From Streptomyces sp. SID13726 (GTDB lineage Bacteria > Actinomycetota > Actinomycetes > Streptomycetales > Streptomycetaceae), in NCBI RefSeq assembly GCF_010548375.1, contig NZ_JAAGLY010000001.1, positions 186,001 through 250,000 of the forward strand: a DNA stretch of 64,000 bases. Direction: 5' to 3'. The translations under genes and the position numbers were made by a program. Below the pieces are notes generated by a model that saw only the letters and a program-made list of their open reading frames with translations, was not told the origin of the DNA and searched no databases. Of this stretch, positions 23,179-33,279 are shown piece by piece. The stretch's first letter is position 1. The number at the start of each line of letters is the position of its first letter.

Positions 23179-24213
23179 ATGTTTCGCCACTTGGCAGCGG
23201 CTTTGATGGCACTGGCCGCCGTCACCGTCACCGTCACCCCGGCCGAGGCGACGCCCGGTCTCGTCCCTGCCGCCGACCGCGAGGTCGTCTTCACGGCCGA
23301 CGGTACGGTCGTGTACGGCACCCTGCACGTTCCCGAGCATCGTGCCGGGCAACGGCTGCGGGCGGCACTGCTGCTGCCCGGCAGCGGACCCACCGACCGC
23401 GACGGCAACCAACCGCCCGGGTCCGCACCGGGCACGCTGGCACAGTTGGCCGACGCGCTCGACGGGGACGGAATCGCCACGCTGCGGTTCGACAAGTACG
23501 GCACCGGCCGCACCGGACTCGGCGCCTACCGGGACCACCCGGAAGAACTCGACTACCCGGCTTTCGTCCGCCAGGCACGCGCCGCCTACGAGTCGTTGCG
23601 CGACCAGCCGGAGACAGACCCGCACGAACTGCTGCTCGTCGGACACAGCGAGGGCGCGATGACGGCACTGCTGCTGGGCGGCACCGTCCGCCCGCGCCCG
23701 GCTGCCCTGGCGCTCCTGCAACCCCAGGCGATCCGCATGCTGGACCTGGTCGCGCTCCAACTCAAGGCCCAGATCGCCGAAGCGACCCGGCAGGGCCAGT
23801 TCACCCCGGAGCAGCAACGCACCGTCAACGCGGCCGTCGACGCGGCCGTCACCTCCCTGCGCGAACACCGACCGGTCGACACCACCGACCTGCCCGCCGC
23901 GATCGCCCGGCTCTTCGAGGCGTTCCAGGGCCCCAACGCCCGGTTCGTGCTGAGCGATGACGCCGTCTACCCGCCGGACACCGCCGCCGCACTCCGGCCG
24001 GGAACCAAGGTGCTGCTGACGTGCGGCACGAACGACGCCCAGGTCCCCTGCGTCACGACGAACGCCCTGACGACCGCCCTGCGTCACGCGCATGCCGGTG
24101 GACCGGGCCGAGTGACGCTGCCGGGAGTGGACCATCTGCTGCACGACGCCGACCACCCGGACACCCTCGCGCCGCCTGCACTCGACGCCCTGCGCCGGTT
24201 CGCTCGACACTGA
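23179..24213 (+). CDS. Secreted alpha/beta-hydrolase
   Basis: A 344-aa protein with a Sec signal peptide (MFRHLAAALMALAAVTVTVTPAEA, cleavage after AEA). The alpha/beta fold shows the oxyanion part LLLPGSGPTDRDGNQ and the nucleophile elbow GHSEGA (Ser about 157). Candidate acid and base are the Asp in CGTNDAQVP and the His in GVDHLLHDADH. The layout is that of the YqiA/DUF1100-like serine hydrolases of family S9/S33 type; substrate unknown. GATAGGAGAC precedes the ATG. The 278 bp after it show no gene. Confidence 0.88.
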   Translation: MFRHLAAALMALAAVTVTVTPAEATPGLVPAADREVVFTADGTVVYGTLHVPEHRAGQRLRAALLLPGSGPTDRDGNQPPGSAPGTLAQLADALDGDGIATLRFDKYGTGRTGLGAYRDHPEELDYPAFVRQARAAYESLRDQPETDPHELLLVGHSEGAMTALLLGGTVRPRPAALALLQPQAIRMLDLVALQLKAQIAEATRQGQFTPEQQRTVNAAVDAAVTSLREHRPVDTTDLPAAIARLFEAFQGPNARFVLSDDAVYPPDTAAALRPGTKVLLTCGTNDAQVPCVTTNALTTALRHAHAGGPGRVTLPGVDHLLHDADHPDTLAPPALDALRRFARH

Positions 24214-24491
24214 CGCCGACGACGGGACGACCGCAGGGGCCTCAACGGCCGTACCGCTCCGGCAGGTCGGCCTCCATCAAATCCCGTTGCCCACCTGACG
24301 GCTTCCGCACCGGACGACCCGATCGAGGCGAAGCCGACAACGGTCCGATCACCTCGCGCGTCTCCTCAGTCCCTCCACTACGACGAACCGCGAGCGGCCC
24401 AGCGACCAACTGACAGTGCGGACACGTTCCAGCGCACGGCCGGGAACCGGGTTCAGGAGAACAGAGCCGCTCGTTCGACAAGCCCTGGAGG

Positions 24492-25055
24492 TCAGGTTCC
24501 GGTGGGGCTGAAGCCGTCGATGGACAGCTGGAAGACGCGCTCCGCCTGAACGGCCGGGTCGGTGTGGTTCTCAGTGGCCAGGGCGATTCCGACGACCAGC
24601 GTGAGCAGATCGTGGATGGTGGTGTCCGCCCTGACCGCCTGGTCTTCGATGGCCCTGCGCAGCAGGGGGACACCGGCTGCCTCGATAGCTGCCGCGCAGG
24701 AGTCCGGGGCGGCCTCGTCCTGGAGGGGCTCGTAGGAGAGAGCGTCGGCCAGGCCACGTGCGGCGAGCGAGTAGGCGAGCAGTTCTCGCAGCCATTTCAG
24801 CAGGGCGATGCGGCTGTCGTCCTCGCCGCTGAGCGTATGAGCGAGGTCGCACAGGGCCTGGACGCGCTGTTGGAAAACGGCTTCGAGCAGGGCCTTGCGG
24901 GTAGGGAAGTGGCGCCGCACGGTGGCTGATCCGACGCCTGCGATGCGGGCGATCTGCTCAAGAGACGCCTGGGCTCCTTGGGCTGCCACTTCGGCCTTGG
25001 CCACGGTGAGGATGTGGGCGCGATTGCGGCGGGCATCGGAGCGCTGGCCGGTCAT
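24492..25055 (-). CDS. TetR-family regulator of the NmrA-like gene
   Basis: A 187-aa protein starting MTGQRSDARRNRAHILTVAKAEVAAQG. HTH: ASLEQIARIAGVGSATVRRHFPTRKALLEAVF. The C-terminal domain, HTLSGEDDSRIALLKWLRELL, fits the TetR group that controls NmrA-like reductases. The ATG at 25055 was chosen because the extension to 25160 would run through the operator region. It is divergent from the NmrA-like gene with a 23-bp palindrome in between. Confidence 0.9.
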   Translation of the reverse strand: MTGQRSDARRNRAHILTVAKAEVAAQGAQASLEQIARIAGVGSATVRRHFPTRKALLEAVFQQRVQALCDLAHTLSGEDDSRIALLKWLRELLAYSLAARGLADALSYEPLQDEAAPDSCAAAIEAAGVPLLRRAIEDQAVRADTTIHDLLTLVVGIALATENHTDPAVQAERVFQLSIDGFSPTGT

Positions 25056-25108
25056 TGTCTCCCTCGACGTTGATAACTGGCGGGCCTCGCCATATTTTAG
25101 CGAAACAA

Positions 25109-25131
25109 GAAACGGCGGGCCCCGCCGTTTC
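25109..25131. promoter_or_regulatory. 23-bp perfect palindrome, TetR operator
   Basis: GAAACGGCGGG-C-CCCGCCGTTTC: 11-bp arms around one central base, without mismatch. It lies between the divergent TetR (start 25055) and NmrA-like (start 25163) genes, close to both promoters. This is the most likely binding site of the TetR protein; a hairpin terminator is less likely since no gene ends here. Confidence 0.65.
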
Positions 25132-25162
25132 CGTTGTGCCTGATCGCTGAGGAGATGCACCC

Positions 25163-26086
25163 ATGACTACGGCCGCGACACCGATCCTCGTCACCGGGGC
25201 CACCGGCCGCCAAGGCGGCGCCACCGCCCGCGCCCTGCTCTCGCGGGGAACACCGGTGCGTGCACTGGTACGCGACCCGCACACACCGCGGGCAAAGGCG
25301 ATCGAGGAACTCGGCGCCCACCTGATCGTGGGAGATCTGACCGACCCGGCGACGCTTGAAGCGGCTGTGGACGGCGTGCGGGCCGTCTTCTCCGTGCAGA
25401 TGCCCGCATACACCGAGCAGGGTGTCGACTTCGATGGCGAGGTCAGCCAGGCGGACAACCTGATGACGGCCGCCAGGGCCGCCGGGGTGGAGCAGTTCGT
25501 CCAGTCCTCGACCAGCGGGGTGGGGCAGCACACCCAGGCTCCGGGCTGGGCCGAAGGGCGCTGGGCGACGATGGAAGCCCCACTGGGCACCAAGGCGGCC
25601 ATCCAGGACCGGCTGCGCGAACTGGACTTCTCCCGCTGGACGTTGATCAAACCGGCGTTCTTCATGGAGAACTTCGAGCCGTCCATGCGGTTCTGCTTCC
25701 CCCGCGGAGTCGAAGGGGGGCTGGTCACCGTCATCAAGCCGAGCACGCACCTCGCCCTCGTAGCGGCGCAAGACGTGGGCCGTGCCGCCGCGGCCGCCCT
25801 GTCCGCGTCCGACAAGTACCACTGCGTGGAACTGGAACTCGCGAGCGACTACCTGACCATGACGCAGATCGCCGGCATCCTCTCCCGTGCGCTGGCGGTC
25901 CCGCTGTCGGCGCCGGACATGACCGAGGACCAGGCCCTCGCGGCCGGCATGCCGGACATGGGCGCCACCCACGAGTTCTTGAACGTGGTCGGCCAGCCGG
26001 CCCGCCCGCAGTTCGCCCGCGCGCTGGGCATCGACCTGACCAGTTTTGAACAGTGGACGCGGGACCACCTGCGGTCCACCGCCTGA
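25163..26086 (+). CDS. NmrA-like NAD(P)-binding protein
   Basis: A 307-aa atypical short-chain dehydrogenase. The dinucleotide site is VTGATGRQGGATARALL (GxxGxxG) followed by VRALVRDP and an acidic LIVGDLTDP. The SDR Tyr-Lys pair is not obvious, which is usual in the NmrA/HSCARG group that senses NAD(P) or acts as quinone or isoflavone reductase-like enzyme. The C-terminal NVVGQPARPQFARALG is common in this group. The TetR gene is divergent, so redox or xenobiotic induction is plausible. Confidence 0.88.
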   Translation: MTTAATPILVTGATGRQGGATARALLSRGTPVRALVRDPHTPRAKAIEELGAHLIVGDLTDPATLEAAVDGVRAVFSVQMPAYTEQGVDFDGEVSQADNLMTAARAAGVEQFVQSSTSGVGQHTQAPGWAEGRWATMEAPLGTKAAIQDRLRELDFSRWTLIKPAFFMENFEPSMRFCFPRGVEGGLVTVIKPSTHLALVAAQDVGRAAAAALSASDKYHCVELELASDYLTMTQIAGILSRALAVPLSAPDMTEDQALAAGMPDMGATHEFLNVVGQPARPQFARALGIDLTSFEQWTRDHLRSTA

Positions 26087-26104
26087 ACGTGCCGCGCCCT
26101 GTCG

Positions 26105-26242
26105 GGCACGGCGCAGTGGCAGGCACTCCAGCAGCACCGAAGTTCCGGGCAAGGGCAGCTCCTTCAGGTCACGCGGGTCCACCAGCGCGGCGTACATCTC
26201 CTCGTCAACCGCCTCCAGTGGCCACAGGCCGCACGACCGCAA
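26105..26242 (-). pseudogene. Coding-like fragment without a stop, possible gene remnant
   Basis: In the 374-bp gap before the MerR gene, the minus strand has a high-GC3 stretch from TTG 26242 reading GLWPLEAVDEEMYAALVDP and then RDLKELPLPGTSVLLECLPL. A TAG lies just upstream in frame, and downstream the frame runs on as antisense of the NmrA gene. So a true C-terminus is missing. I do not recognise the family; a truncated gene is the simplest reading. Confidence 0.3.
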
Positions 26243-26398
26243 CCCGAACGTGCTCTACGCACAGCCCTGATGGGGCTCCCCGAAACCGAACATCCCCAGC
26301 CCCTGCTCGGGGTGCCCTCAGACCTGCTCGTCGGATCTCCCCACCCATGACCGGGGGACCGCCCGAAAGCCCGCCAGGGTCCGGGCGGCGGGAAGTTG

Positions 26399-26419
26399 CA
26401 CATGCCGTAGCGGCATGTG
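26399..26419. promoter_or_regulatory. 21-bp palindrome upstream of the MerR gene
   Basis: CACATGCCG-TAG-CGGCATGTG, 9-bp perfect arms, 41 bp before the MerR start codon. MerR regulators bind such palindromes in the spacer of their promoters; autoregulation is a reasonable inference. Confidence 0.55.
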
Positions 26420-26460
26420 GTGTCGTCGAGGGGACCACAGCACGAAAGGCCCCGTCTGCG

Positions 26461-27306
26461 ATGTACCCCTCCGCCACGCCTCCCCGCGAGGTCAAGATCG
26501 GCGATGCCGCCGCCTTCGCCGGAACCACCCCGCGCGCCATTCGTCACTACCACCAGATCGGTCTGCTGCCGGAGCCCGGGCGAGGCGGGGACGGACGCCG
26601 CCGCTACGCCTACGACGACATGATCCGCCTGCTGTGGATCCGCAAGATGTCCGAGGCCGGCATCAGCCTGGACGACATGCGGGCCGCCTTCGACGAAGCC
26701 CGGGACATCGAGGACGTCCTGGGCCGGCTGGAGGAGACCCTGGCCGCCCAGGAGGCCGACATCAAGCGTCAGCGCGCGGCAGTCCAGCGCCTGCGAGCCG
26801 TGGGCAGCCCCCTGGGCCTGCTCTCCCCCTTGGTCACGGACCGGCTCAGTCACCTGCCCTCTGACGCACTGCGCCCCTCGGACCTGGACACCCTGCTGGT
26901 CACGGAACGGATCTTCGGACCGCTGGGCGCCGCAATCCAGGCCAGCGTGTTCATCACCCTGGCGACCCATCCCGACCTACGGGCCGAGGCGGACCGCCTC
27001 GACGCGGCCCACGCCGCCCTCGACGACACCGTCGACCCCCACGACCCGCAGGTCGAGGAACTCGCCGCGCAGCACTGCGCCCACCACAAGGCCCTGGAAC
27101 AGGCCATGGACGCGGCCGGACTGGACGAGGCCGAGGAGAAGCTCTTCGAGATCTACGACGCCGACCTGACGGGCGACGAGGAGGACACCCGGATGAGCGT
27201 CTTCGAAGCGGTCACCAAAATGCCCTACGGCTCCTCCGCGGCCCAGACACGGTGCATGGAACTCACGACACGGCTCCTTTACGGGGACCTCTCCGCAGGC
27301 AGCTGA
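26461..27306 (+). CDS. MerR-family regulator
   Basis: A 281-aa protein. N-terminal winged HTH (residues about 10-80): VKIGDAAAFAGTTPRAIRHYHQIGLL, then GRRRYAYDDMIRLLWIRKM, then GISLDDMRAAF. A coiled-coil dimer helix follows (DIEDVLGRLEETLAAQEADIKRQR split over residues about 82-105). The C-terminal 170 residues form a helical domain with motifs TERIFGPLGAAIQASVFITLATHP and EEKLFEIYDAD. No cysteines typical of metal sensors are placed after the coiled coil, so an organic ligand is more likely. Confidence 0.9.
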   Translation: MYPSATPPREVKIGDAAAFAGTTPRAIRHYHQIGLLPEPGRGGDGRRRYAYDDMIRLLWIRKMSEAGISLDDMRAAFDEARDIEDVLGRLEETLAAQEADIKRQRAAVQRLRAVGSPLGLLSPLVTDRLSHLPSDALRPSDLDTLLVTERIFGPLGAAIQASVFITLATHPDLRAEADRLDAAHAALDDTVDPHDPQVEELAAQHCAHHKALEQAMDAAGLDEAEEKLFEIYDADLTGDEEDTRMSVFEAVTKMPYGSSAAQTRCMELTTRLLYGDLSAGS

Positions 27307-27484
27307 TCGCTGCTGTGGCCGTGCGCGAGGATCCCCGACCGCCCACCGACACGAAGCCGGCGTCTCGACGTCCGGACACGGCCCGCACGCTCCACGCGAG
27401 GGAAACCCAGGCCTACGACCCGGGTCACTCTCCTTGCCGGACCCGGAAGCGTCCACAGACGGTCGGCCTGGGTGCGCTGATCGG

Positions 27485-28135
27485 TCAGGACTTCGTCCGC
27501 GTCGTCAACTTGTGCCGTCGGAGGAACGCGTCGACGAGCCCGTCGGTGAATGCGTGGCTGATCGGTTCGTCGGTCACCAGCACGCGGTAGTAGAGAGGGC
27601 CTACGAGCTGGTCCGTCTCGGCCGCCATGTCGAGGTCCGCAGGCAGCTGGCCCCTGTCCACGGCCCGTTCCAACGGCAGGCGGTCGCGGCGGCGTTGCCC
27701 GTCGAGGTATCGGGACCGGAAGTCCTGGGCGAACACCGGATCGTGCTGCGCCTGGGCGATCAGCACCTTGAAGACGGCGCCGGGGTCGGACTCACTGAGG
27801 AACCACGCCAGTCGGCGCAGATAGTCGCGCAGGTCGAGGGCGATGTCGCCGGAATCGGGAGCCGTGAGGTCCTCGGTCGCGTCCTGGAGGAAGGCGTCCA
27901 TCAGGACGTCGGTCTTACTCTTCCACCAGCGGTAGATGGTCTGCTTGGCCACACCGGCCCGTGCGGCGATCCCCTCCATCGTGACGCCCGCGAACCCCTT
28001 CTCGGCGAGCAGGCCGTCAGCCACCTGCAGCACCGCCAGCCGGGCCTGTTCGCTGCGTCCGTGCCGGTTGCCGTGGTGACGCCGCCCCGATCCGCCGGTG
28101 CCGCTCGCCTCGGCGGCGTTTGCCGCAGATGCCAT
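27485..28135 (-). CDS. TetR-family regulator of the O-methyltransferase gene
   Basis: A 216-aa protein with a long Gly/His/Arg-rich N-terminus (about 28 residues), then HTH: ARLAVLQVADGLLAEKGFAGV, then MEGIAARAGVAKQTIYRWWKSKTDVLMDAF. The TIYRWW motif and the C-terminal LVGPLYYRVLVTDEPIS define the TetR_C_16/AcrR subgroup that usually represses a divergent enzyme gene. The target here is the O-methyltransferase; a 14-bp palindrome lies between them. Confidence 0.9.
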   Translation of the reverse strand: MASAANAAEASGTGGSGRRHHGNRHGRSEQARLAVLQVADGLLAEKGFAGVTMEGIAARAGVAKQTIYRWWKSKTDVLMDAFLQDATEDLTAPDSGDIALDLRDYLRRLAWFLSESDPGAVFKVLIAQAQHDPVFAQDFRSRYLDGQRRRDRLPLERAVDRGQLPADLDMAAETDQLVGPLYYRVLVTDEPISHAFTDGLVDAFLRRHKLTTRTKS

Positions 28136-28173
28136 TTCGCCTCCCGCCGGTCAGCGTATCGCCCCTAGATGTT

Positions 28174-28187
28174 ACGCAACGTTGCGT
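28174..28187. promoter_or_regulatory. 14-bp perfect palindrome, TetR operator
   Basis: ACGCAACGTTGCGT lies 38 bp upstream of the TetR start and 15 bp upstream of the divergent methyltransferase ATG. The gap is only 66 bp, so a protein bound here could block both promoters. The methyltransferase transcript is probably leaderless given the distance. Confidence 0.62.
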
Positions 28188-28201
28188 CTACTCTAGCTCC
28201 C

Positions 28202-28864
28202 ATGACACACACCCACACGCTCGCCGACCCCCGCATCGAGGCAGCCCTCGGCCGGATGTTCGAGCGAGCCGAGCAGGACGAAGCCACTGCCGCGCGCGTC
28301 AGCGCGCGACTGCCCGGCGGGTTCGCGCCGTTGACACCCCAGGAGCGGGCCGACGCCGTGGCGGAGGTCTACATGCCGATCTCCGCCAGAGGCGGGGAAC
28401 TGCTGTACAACCTGGTCCGGGCCGTCCGCCCGGCCACGGTCGTCGAGTTCGGCATGTCCTTCGGGATCTCCACGCTGTACCTGGCCGCGGCCGTACGGGA
28501 CAACGGCACCGGACGCGTCATCACCACGGAACTCAGCAAGGACAAGATCGCCGCAACCCGCCGGACCTTCACCGAGACCGGCCTGGACGACCTGATCACC
28601 ACGCTGGAGGGAGACGCCCGCGACACCCTCCGCGGCCTCGACGACCCCGCGGACTTCGTCCTGCTGGACGGCTGGAAGGAGCTGTGCCTGCCCGTCCTGC
28701 GGCTTCTCGAGCCGCGTCTGCGGCCCGGCACGCTCGTCGTGGCCGACGACGTCGGCCTGAGCAGTCTGCGGCCGTACCTCGACTACGTACGCGATCCGGC
28801 GAACGGCTACCAGAGCGTGACGTTCCCCGTCGAGGACGGCATGGAGATCAGCTGCCGCCTGTGA
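28202..28864 (+). CDS. O-methyltransferase (class I, SAM-dependent)
   Basis: A 220-aa protein of the Methyltransf_24/O-MT family 3 type. SAM site: VVEFGMSFGISTLYLAAAV, acidic contact VITTELSKDKIAATRRTF, and DFVLLDGWKELCLPVL, followed by LVVADDVGL (metal/substrate side). The ATG at 28202 is preferred to 28169 because the latter start would overlap the operator. Divergent from its TetR regulator. Likely a stress- or ligand-induced small-molecule methyltransferase; substrate unknown. Confidence 0.88.
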   Translation: MTHTHTLADPRIEAALGRMFERAEQDEATAARVSARLPGGFAPLTPQERADAVAEVYMPISARGGELLYNLVRAVRPATVVEFGMSFGISTLYLAAAVRDNGTGRVITTELSKDKIAATRRTFTETGLDDLITTLEGDARDTLRGLDDPADFVLLDGWKELCLPVLRLLEPRLRPGTLVVADDVGLSSLRPYLDYVRDPANGYQSVTFPVEDGMEISCRL

Positions 28865-29019
28865 GCGGCGCGGCGAAGCACACGCGGCCGGATCGAGACG
28901 AACTGCCGAGCCCGCGCACATCCTCTGCCACCGCTGCGCTGCTGCCGGGCCCGCATGCGGCCGGCGTGACCGGTGCCTCGTGCGAGCAGCCGATTGATCA
29001 CGACATCACACGGGCCCTG

Positions 29020-29075
29020 GGCCGGGGCCCGCCCCGCGAGACCGCGACCTCGGCCGGGGTCCGCCCCGCGAGACC
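29020..29075 (+). repeat. Direct repeat, two 24-bp copies with one mismatch
   Basis: GGCCGGGG(C/T)CCGCCCC followed by GCGAGACC occurs at 29020-29043 and 29052-29075, 32 bp apart (about three helical turns). It lies 80-135 bp upstream of the aminotransferase gene, in an otherwise featureless 290-bp gap. It could be a pair of regulator sites or a chance GC-rich duplication. Confidence 0.5.
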
Positions 29076-29154
29076 CCACGCGGCCCCGGCGGCCCTCCCG
29101 CATACCCTCTGAGACCTGGAGCCCTCGAACCAAGTGACCCGGGAGGTCGGCAGC

Positions 29155-30336
29155 ATGAGGATCTCGCGGCGTGCGGAGGCCGTCGCACCGTTCTACGCCA
29201 TGGAGTTCGGCAAGCAGGCCGCGGCGCTGGAGGCCGAGGGCCACCATGTCGTCAAACTCAGCCTCGGCGAACCGGACTTCGGGGCCCCGCCGGCCGTCCT
29301 CGACGCCCTGCGGGACACCGTGGGCAGCAGGCCCATGACCTACACCGGAGCCCTCGGGCTGCCCGAGCTGCGGCAGGCCATCGCGCGGTTCTACGGCGAT
29401 CAGCACGGCGTCGACGTCGATCCGGGCCGGGTCGTCGTGACCGCCGGGGCCTCCGCCGCGCTGGTCCTGGGCGCCGCCGCGCTCGTCGATCCCGGGGACG
29501 AGGTGCTCATCGCCGACCCCTCCTACCCCTGCAACCGGCAGATCGCGGAGAGCTTCGGCGCCCGGGTCACCCTCGTGCCGACCAGCGCCGGGTCGCGGTA
29601 CCAGCTGGACACGGCCTCCGTGCGCTCGCACTGGACCGACCGCACCCGCGGGATCATGGTCGCCAGCCCCTCCAACCCGACCGGCACCTCGGTACCGGCC
29701 GACGAGCTGGCCGCGATCTGCGGGCTCGCCAGGGAGCGGGACGCGTGGCGGATCGTCGACGAGATCTACCTCGACCTCGGCGACCACGACGAGCACGGAC
29801 GTCCGCCGCGCAGCGTGCTGTCGTACGACGAGGAAGCGGTGGTGATCAACAGTTTCTCGAAGTACTTCGGGATGACCGGCTGGCGGCTGGGCTGGTGCGT
29901 GGTGCCCGAGGCGCTGGTGCCCGCGCTGGAGCGGCTCGCCCAGAACTACATGATCTGCGCCTCGACCCCGGCGCAGTACGCGGCGCTGGCCTGCTTCACC
30001 CCCGAGTCGCTCGCGGTCTGCGAGGAGCGGCGGGCGGAGTTCGGGCGGCGGCGGGCGCTCGTCCTCGAAGGGCTCGCGCGGATCGGGCTGCCGGTGCCCG
30101 TGCCGCCCGACGGGGCGTTCTACGTCTACTTCGACGTCAGCGGCACCGGGCTCACCTCGTGGGAGTTCTGCGGACGGGCCCTGAAGGAGGCGCATGTCGC
30201 GCTCACGCCGGGGCGGGACTTCGGGGTGGGCACCGCCGACACACATGTACGGCTGTCCTACGCGGCCTCGGCCGACGAGCTGCGGGAGGGCATGGCGCGG
30301 CTCGGGAAGTTCGTCGCCGCACTGCCGCAGGCATGA
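29155..30336 (+). CDS. PLP-dependent aminotransferase, class I
   Basis: A 393-aa fold-type I enzyme. PLP-binding motifs: TYTGALGLPELRQAIARFY near the N-terminus, SPSNPTGT, VDEIYLDL (Asp contacting the pyridine nitrogen), and SFSKYFGMTGWRLGW with the Schiff-base Lys. The carboxylate-binding Arg is in HVRLSYA. The overall pattern is aspartate/aromatic aminotransferase-like; substrate not assignable. The start ATG at 29155 has GGGAGG nine bases upstream and is better than the GTG at 29134, which has that sequence inside the gene. Followed by a strong terminator. Confidence 0.92.
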   Translation: MRISRRAEAVAPFYAMEFGKQAAALEAEGHHVVKLSLGEPDFGAPPAVLDALRDTVGSRPMTYTGALGLPELRQAIARFYGDQHGVDVDPGRVVVTAGASAALVLGAAALVDPGDEVLIADPSYPCNRQIAESFGARVTLVPTSAGSRYQLDTASVRSHWTDRTRGIMVASPSNPTGTSVPADELAAICGLARERDAWRIVDEIYLDLGDHDEHGRPPRSVLSYDEEAVVINSFSKYFGMTGWRLGWCVVPEALVPALERLAQNYMICASTPAQYAALACFTPESLAVCEERRAEFGRRRALVLEGLARIGLPVPVPPDGAFYVYFDVSGTGLTSWEFCGRALKEAHVALTPGRDFGVGTADTHVRLSYAASADELREGMARLGKFVAALPQA

Positions 30337-30370
30337 AGCGGGGCCGGTCCCAGAAGGAACCGGCCCCGCT
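30337..30370. terminator. Bidirectional terminator
   Basis: AGCGGGGCCGGT (30337-30348) and ACCGGCCCCGCT (30359-30370), 12-bp perfect arms with a 10-nt loop, exactly between the convergent aminotransferase and katG stop codons. Typical Streptomyces GC-rich terminator without a strong T run. Confidence 0.75.
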
Positions 30371-30381
30371 CACTCGGACAC

Positions 30382-32616
<2,235 letters not shown>

Positions 32617-33063
32617 TCAGGGTGCTGAACCAACGGCTTGGGGGGAACACGCGGGGCACAGGCCCCAGTAGATGACCTCGGCCTCGTCGATCGAGAAGCC
32701 GCTGTCGTCGGAAGCTGTCAGGCAGGGCGCGTGACCGACGGCACAGTCGACGTCCACGACGGCCCCGCACGACCGGCAGACCAGGTGATGGTGGTTGTCA
32801 CCGACCCGCCCCTCGTACCGCGCCGGGCTGCCGGGCGGCTCGATGCGGCGTACGAGTCCCGCCGTGGTGAGCGAGTGCAGGGCCTCGTACACGGCCTGGA
32901 GCGATATGTGGCCGAGACGGTCGCGCACTCCCGTGGCGACCGCGTCGGCCGCGAGGTGGTCACCGGCCCGGACGGTCTCGAGCAGTGCGACGCGCGCGGC
33001 CGTCACCCGCAGGCCGGCACCGCGCAGCTCTTCTGCGGTGTTCGGAAGCTGGGGGGCGGTCAT
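32617..33063 (-). CDS. furA: Fur-family peroxide/iron regulator (FurA/CatR type)
   Basis: A 148-aa protein: winged HTH (RGAGLRVTAARVALLETVRAG, then ISLQAVYEALHSLTTAGLVRRIE) and a dimerisation/metal domain. Metal-binding features are VGDNHHHLVCRSCGAVVDVDC and LCPAC, i.e. the HHxHxxCxxCG pattern and a second CxxC. FurA/CatR proteins repress their own operon with katG and release it on oxidation by peroxide. The ATG at 33063 is used; a TTG three codons upstream is less likely. A palindromic candidate operator lies 30-55 bp upstream. Confidence 0.93.
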   Translation of the reverse strand: MTAPQLPNTAEELRGAGLRVTAARVALLETVRAGDHLAADAVATGVRDRLGHISLQAVYEALHSLTTAGLVRRIEPPGSPARYEGRVGDNHHHLVCRSCGAVVDVDCAVGHAPCLTASDDSGFSIDEAEVIYWGLCPACSPQAVGSAP

Positions 33064-33093
33064 GGACCCCAACCTACCCCCACAAACACGAAT

Positions 33094-33117
33094 GGTTCAA
33101 GAAATGGAACCGTTCCA
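33094..33117. promoter_or_regulatory. Candidate Fur/CatR operator upstream of furA-katG
   Basis: TGGAAC-C-GTTCCA (33105-33117) is a perfect palindrome, and GGTTC (33094-33098) with GGAACC (33106-33111) makes a second overlapping inverted pair. Overlapping half-sites in the furA leader suit a Fur-type dimer. Which promoter elements are covered is not clear. Confidence 0.45.
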
Positions 33118-33279
33118 AGTCTGTGTCGCGTCGGATCGCGCCCCGCAGGCGCTCACAAGAGTTCCTTGTCAGGTGTGCGGTCGGTGTAACTCCTGATGAA
33201 CGGCCCGGGAGACATCTGCGTAATGGGTGTTTCGTACGGTCGTCGGAGATCGAGTCGGTTGAGCTCAGGAGGCGTGCCC

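Noticed and set aside
29020..29075. CRISPR-like array
   Set aside because: Only two repeat copies with an 8-bp gap and no cas genes.
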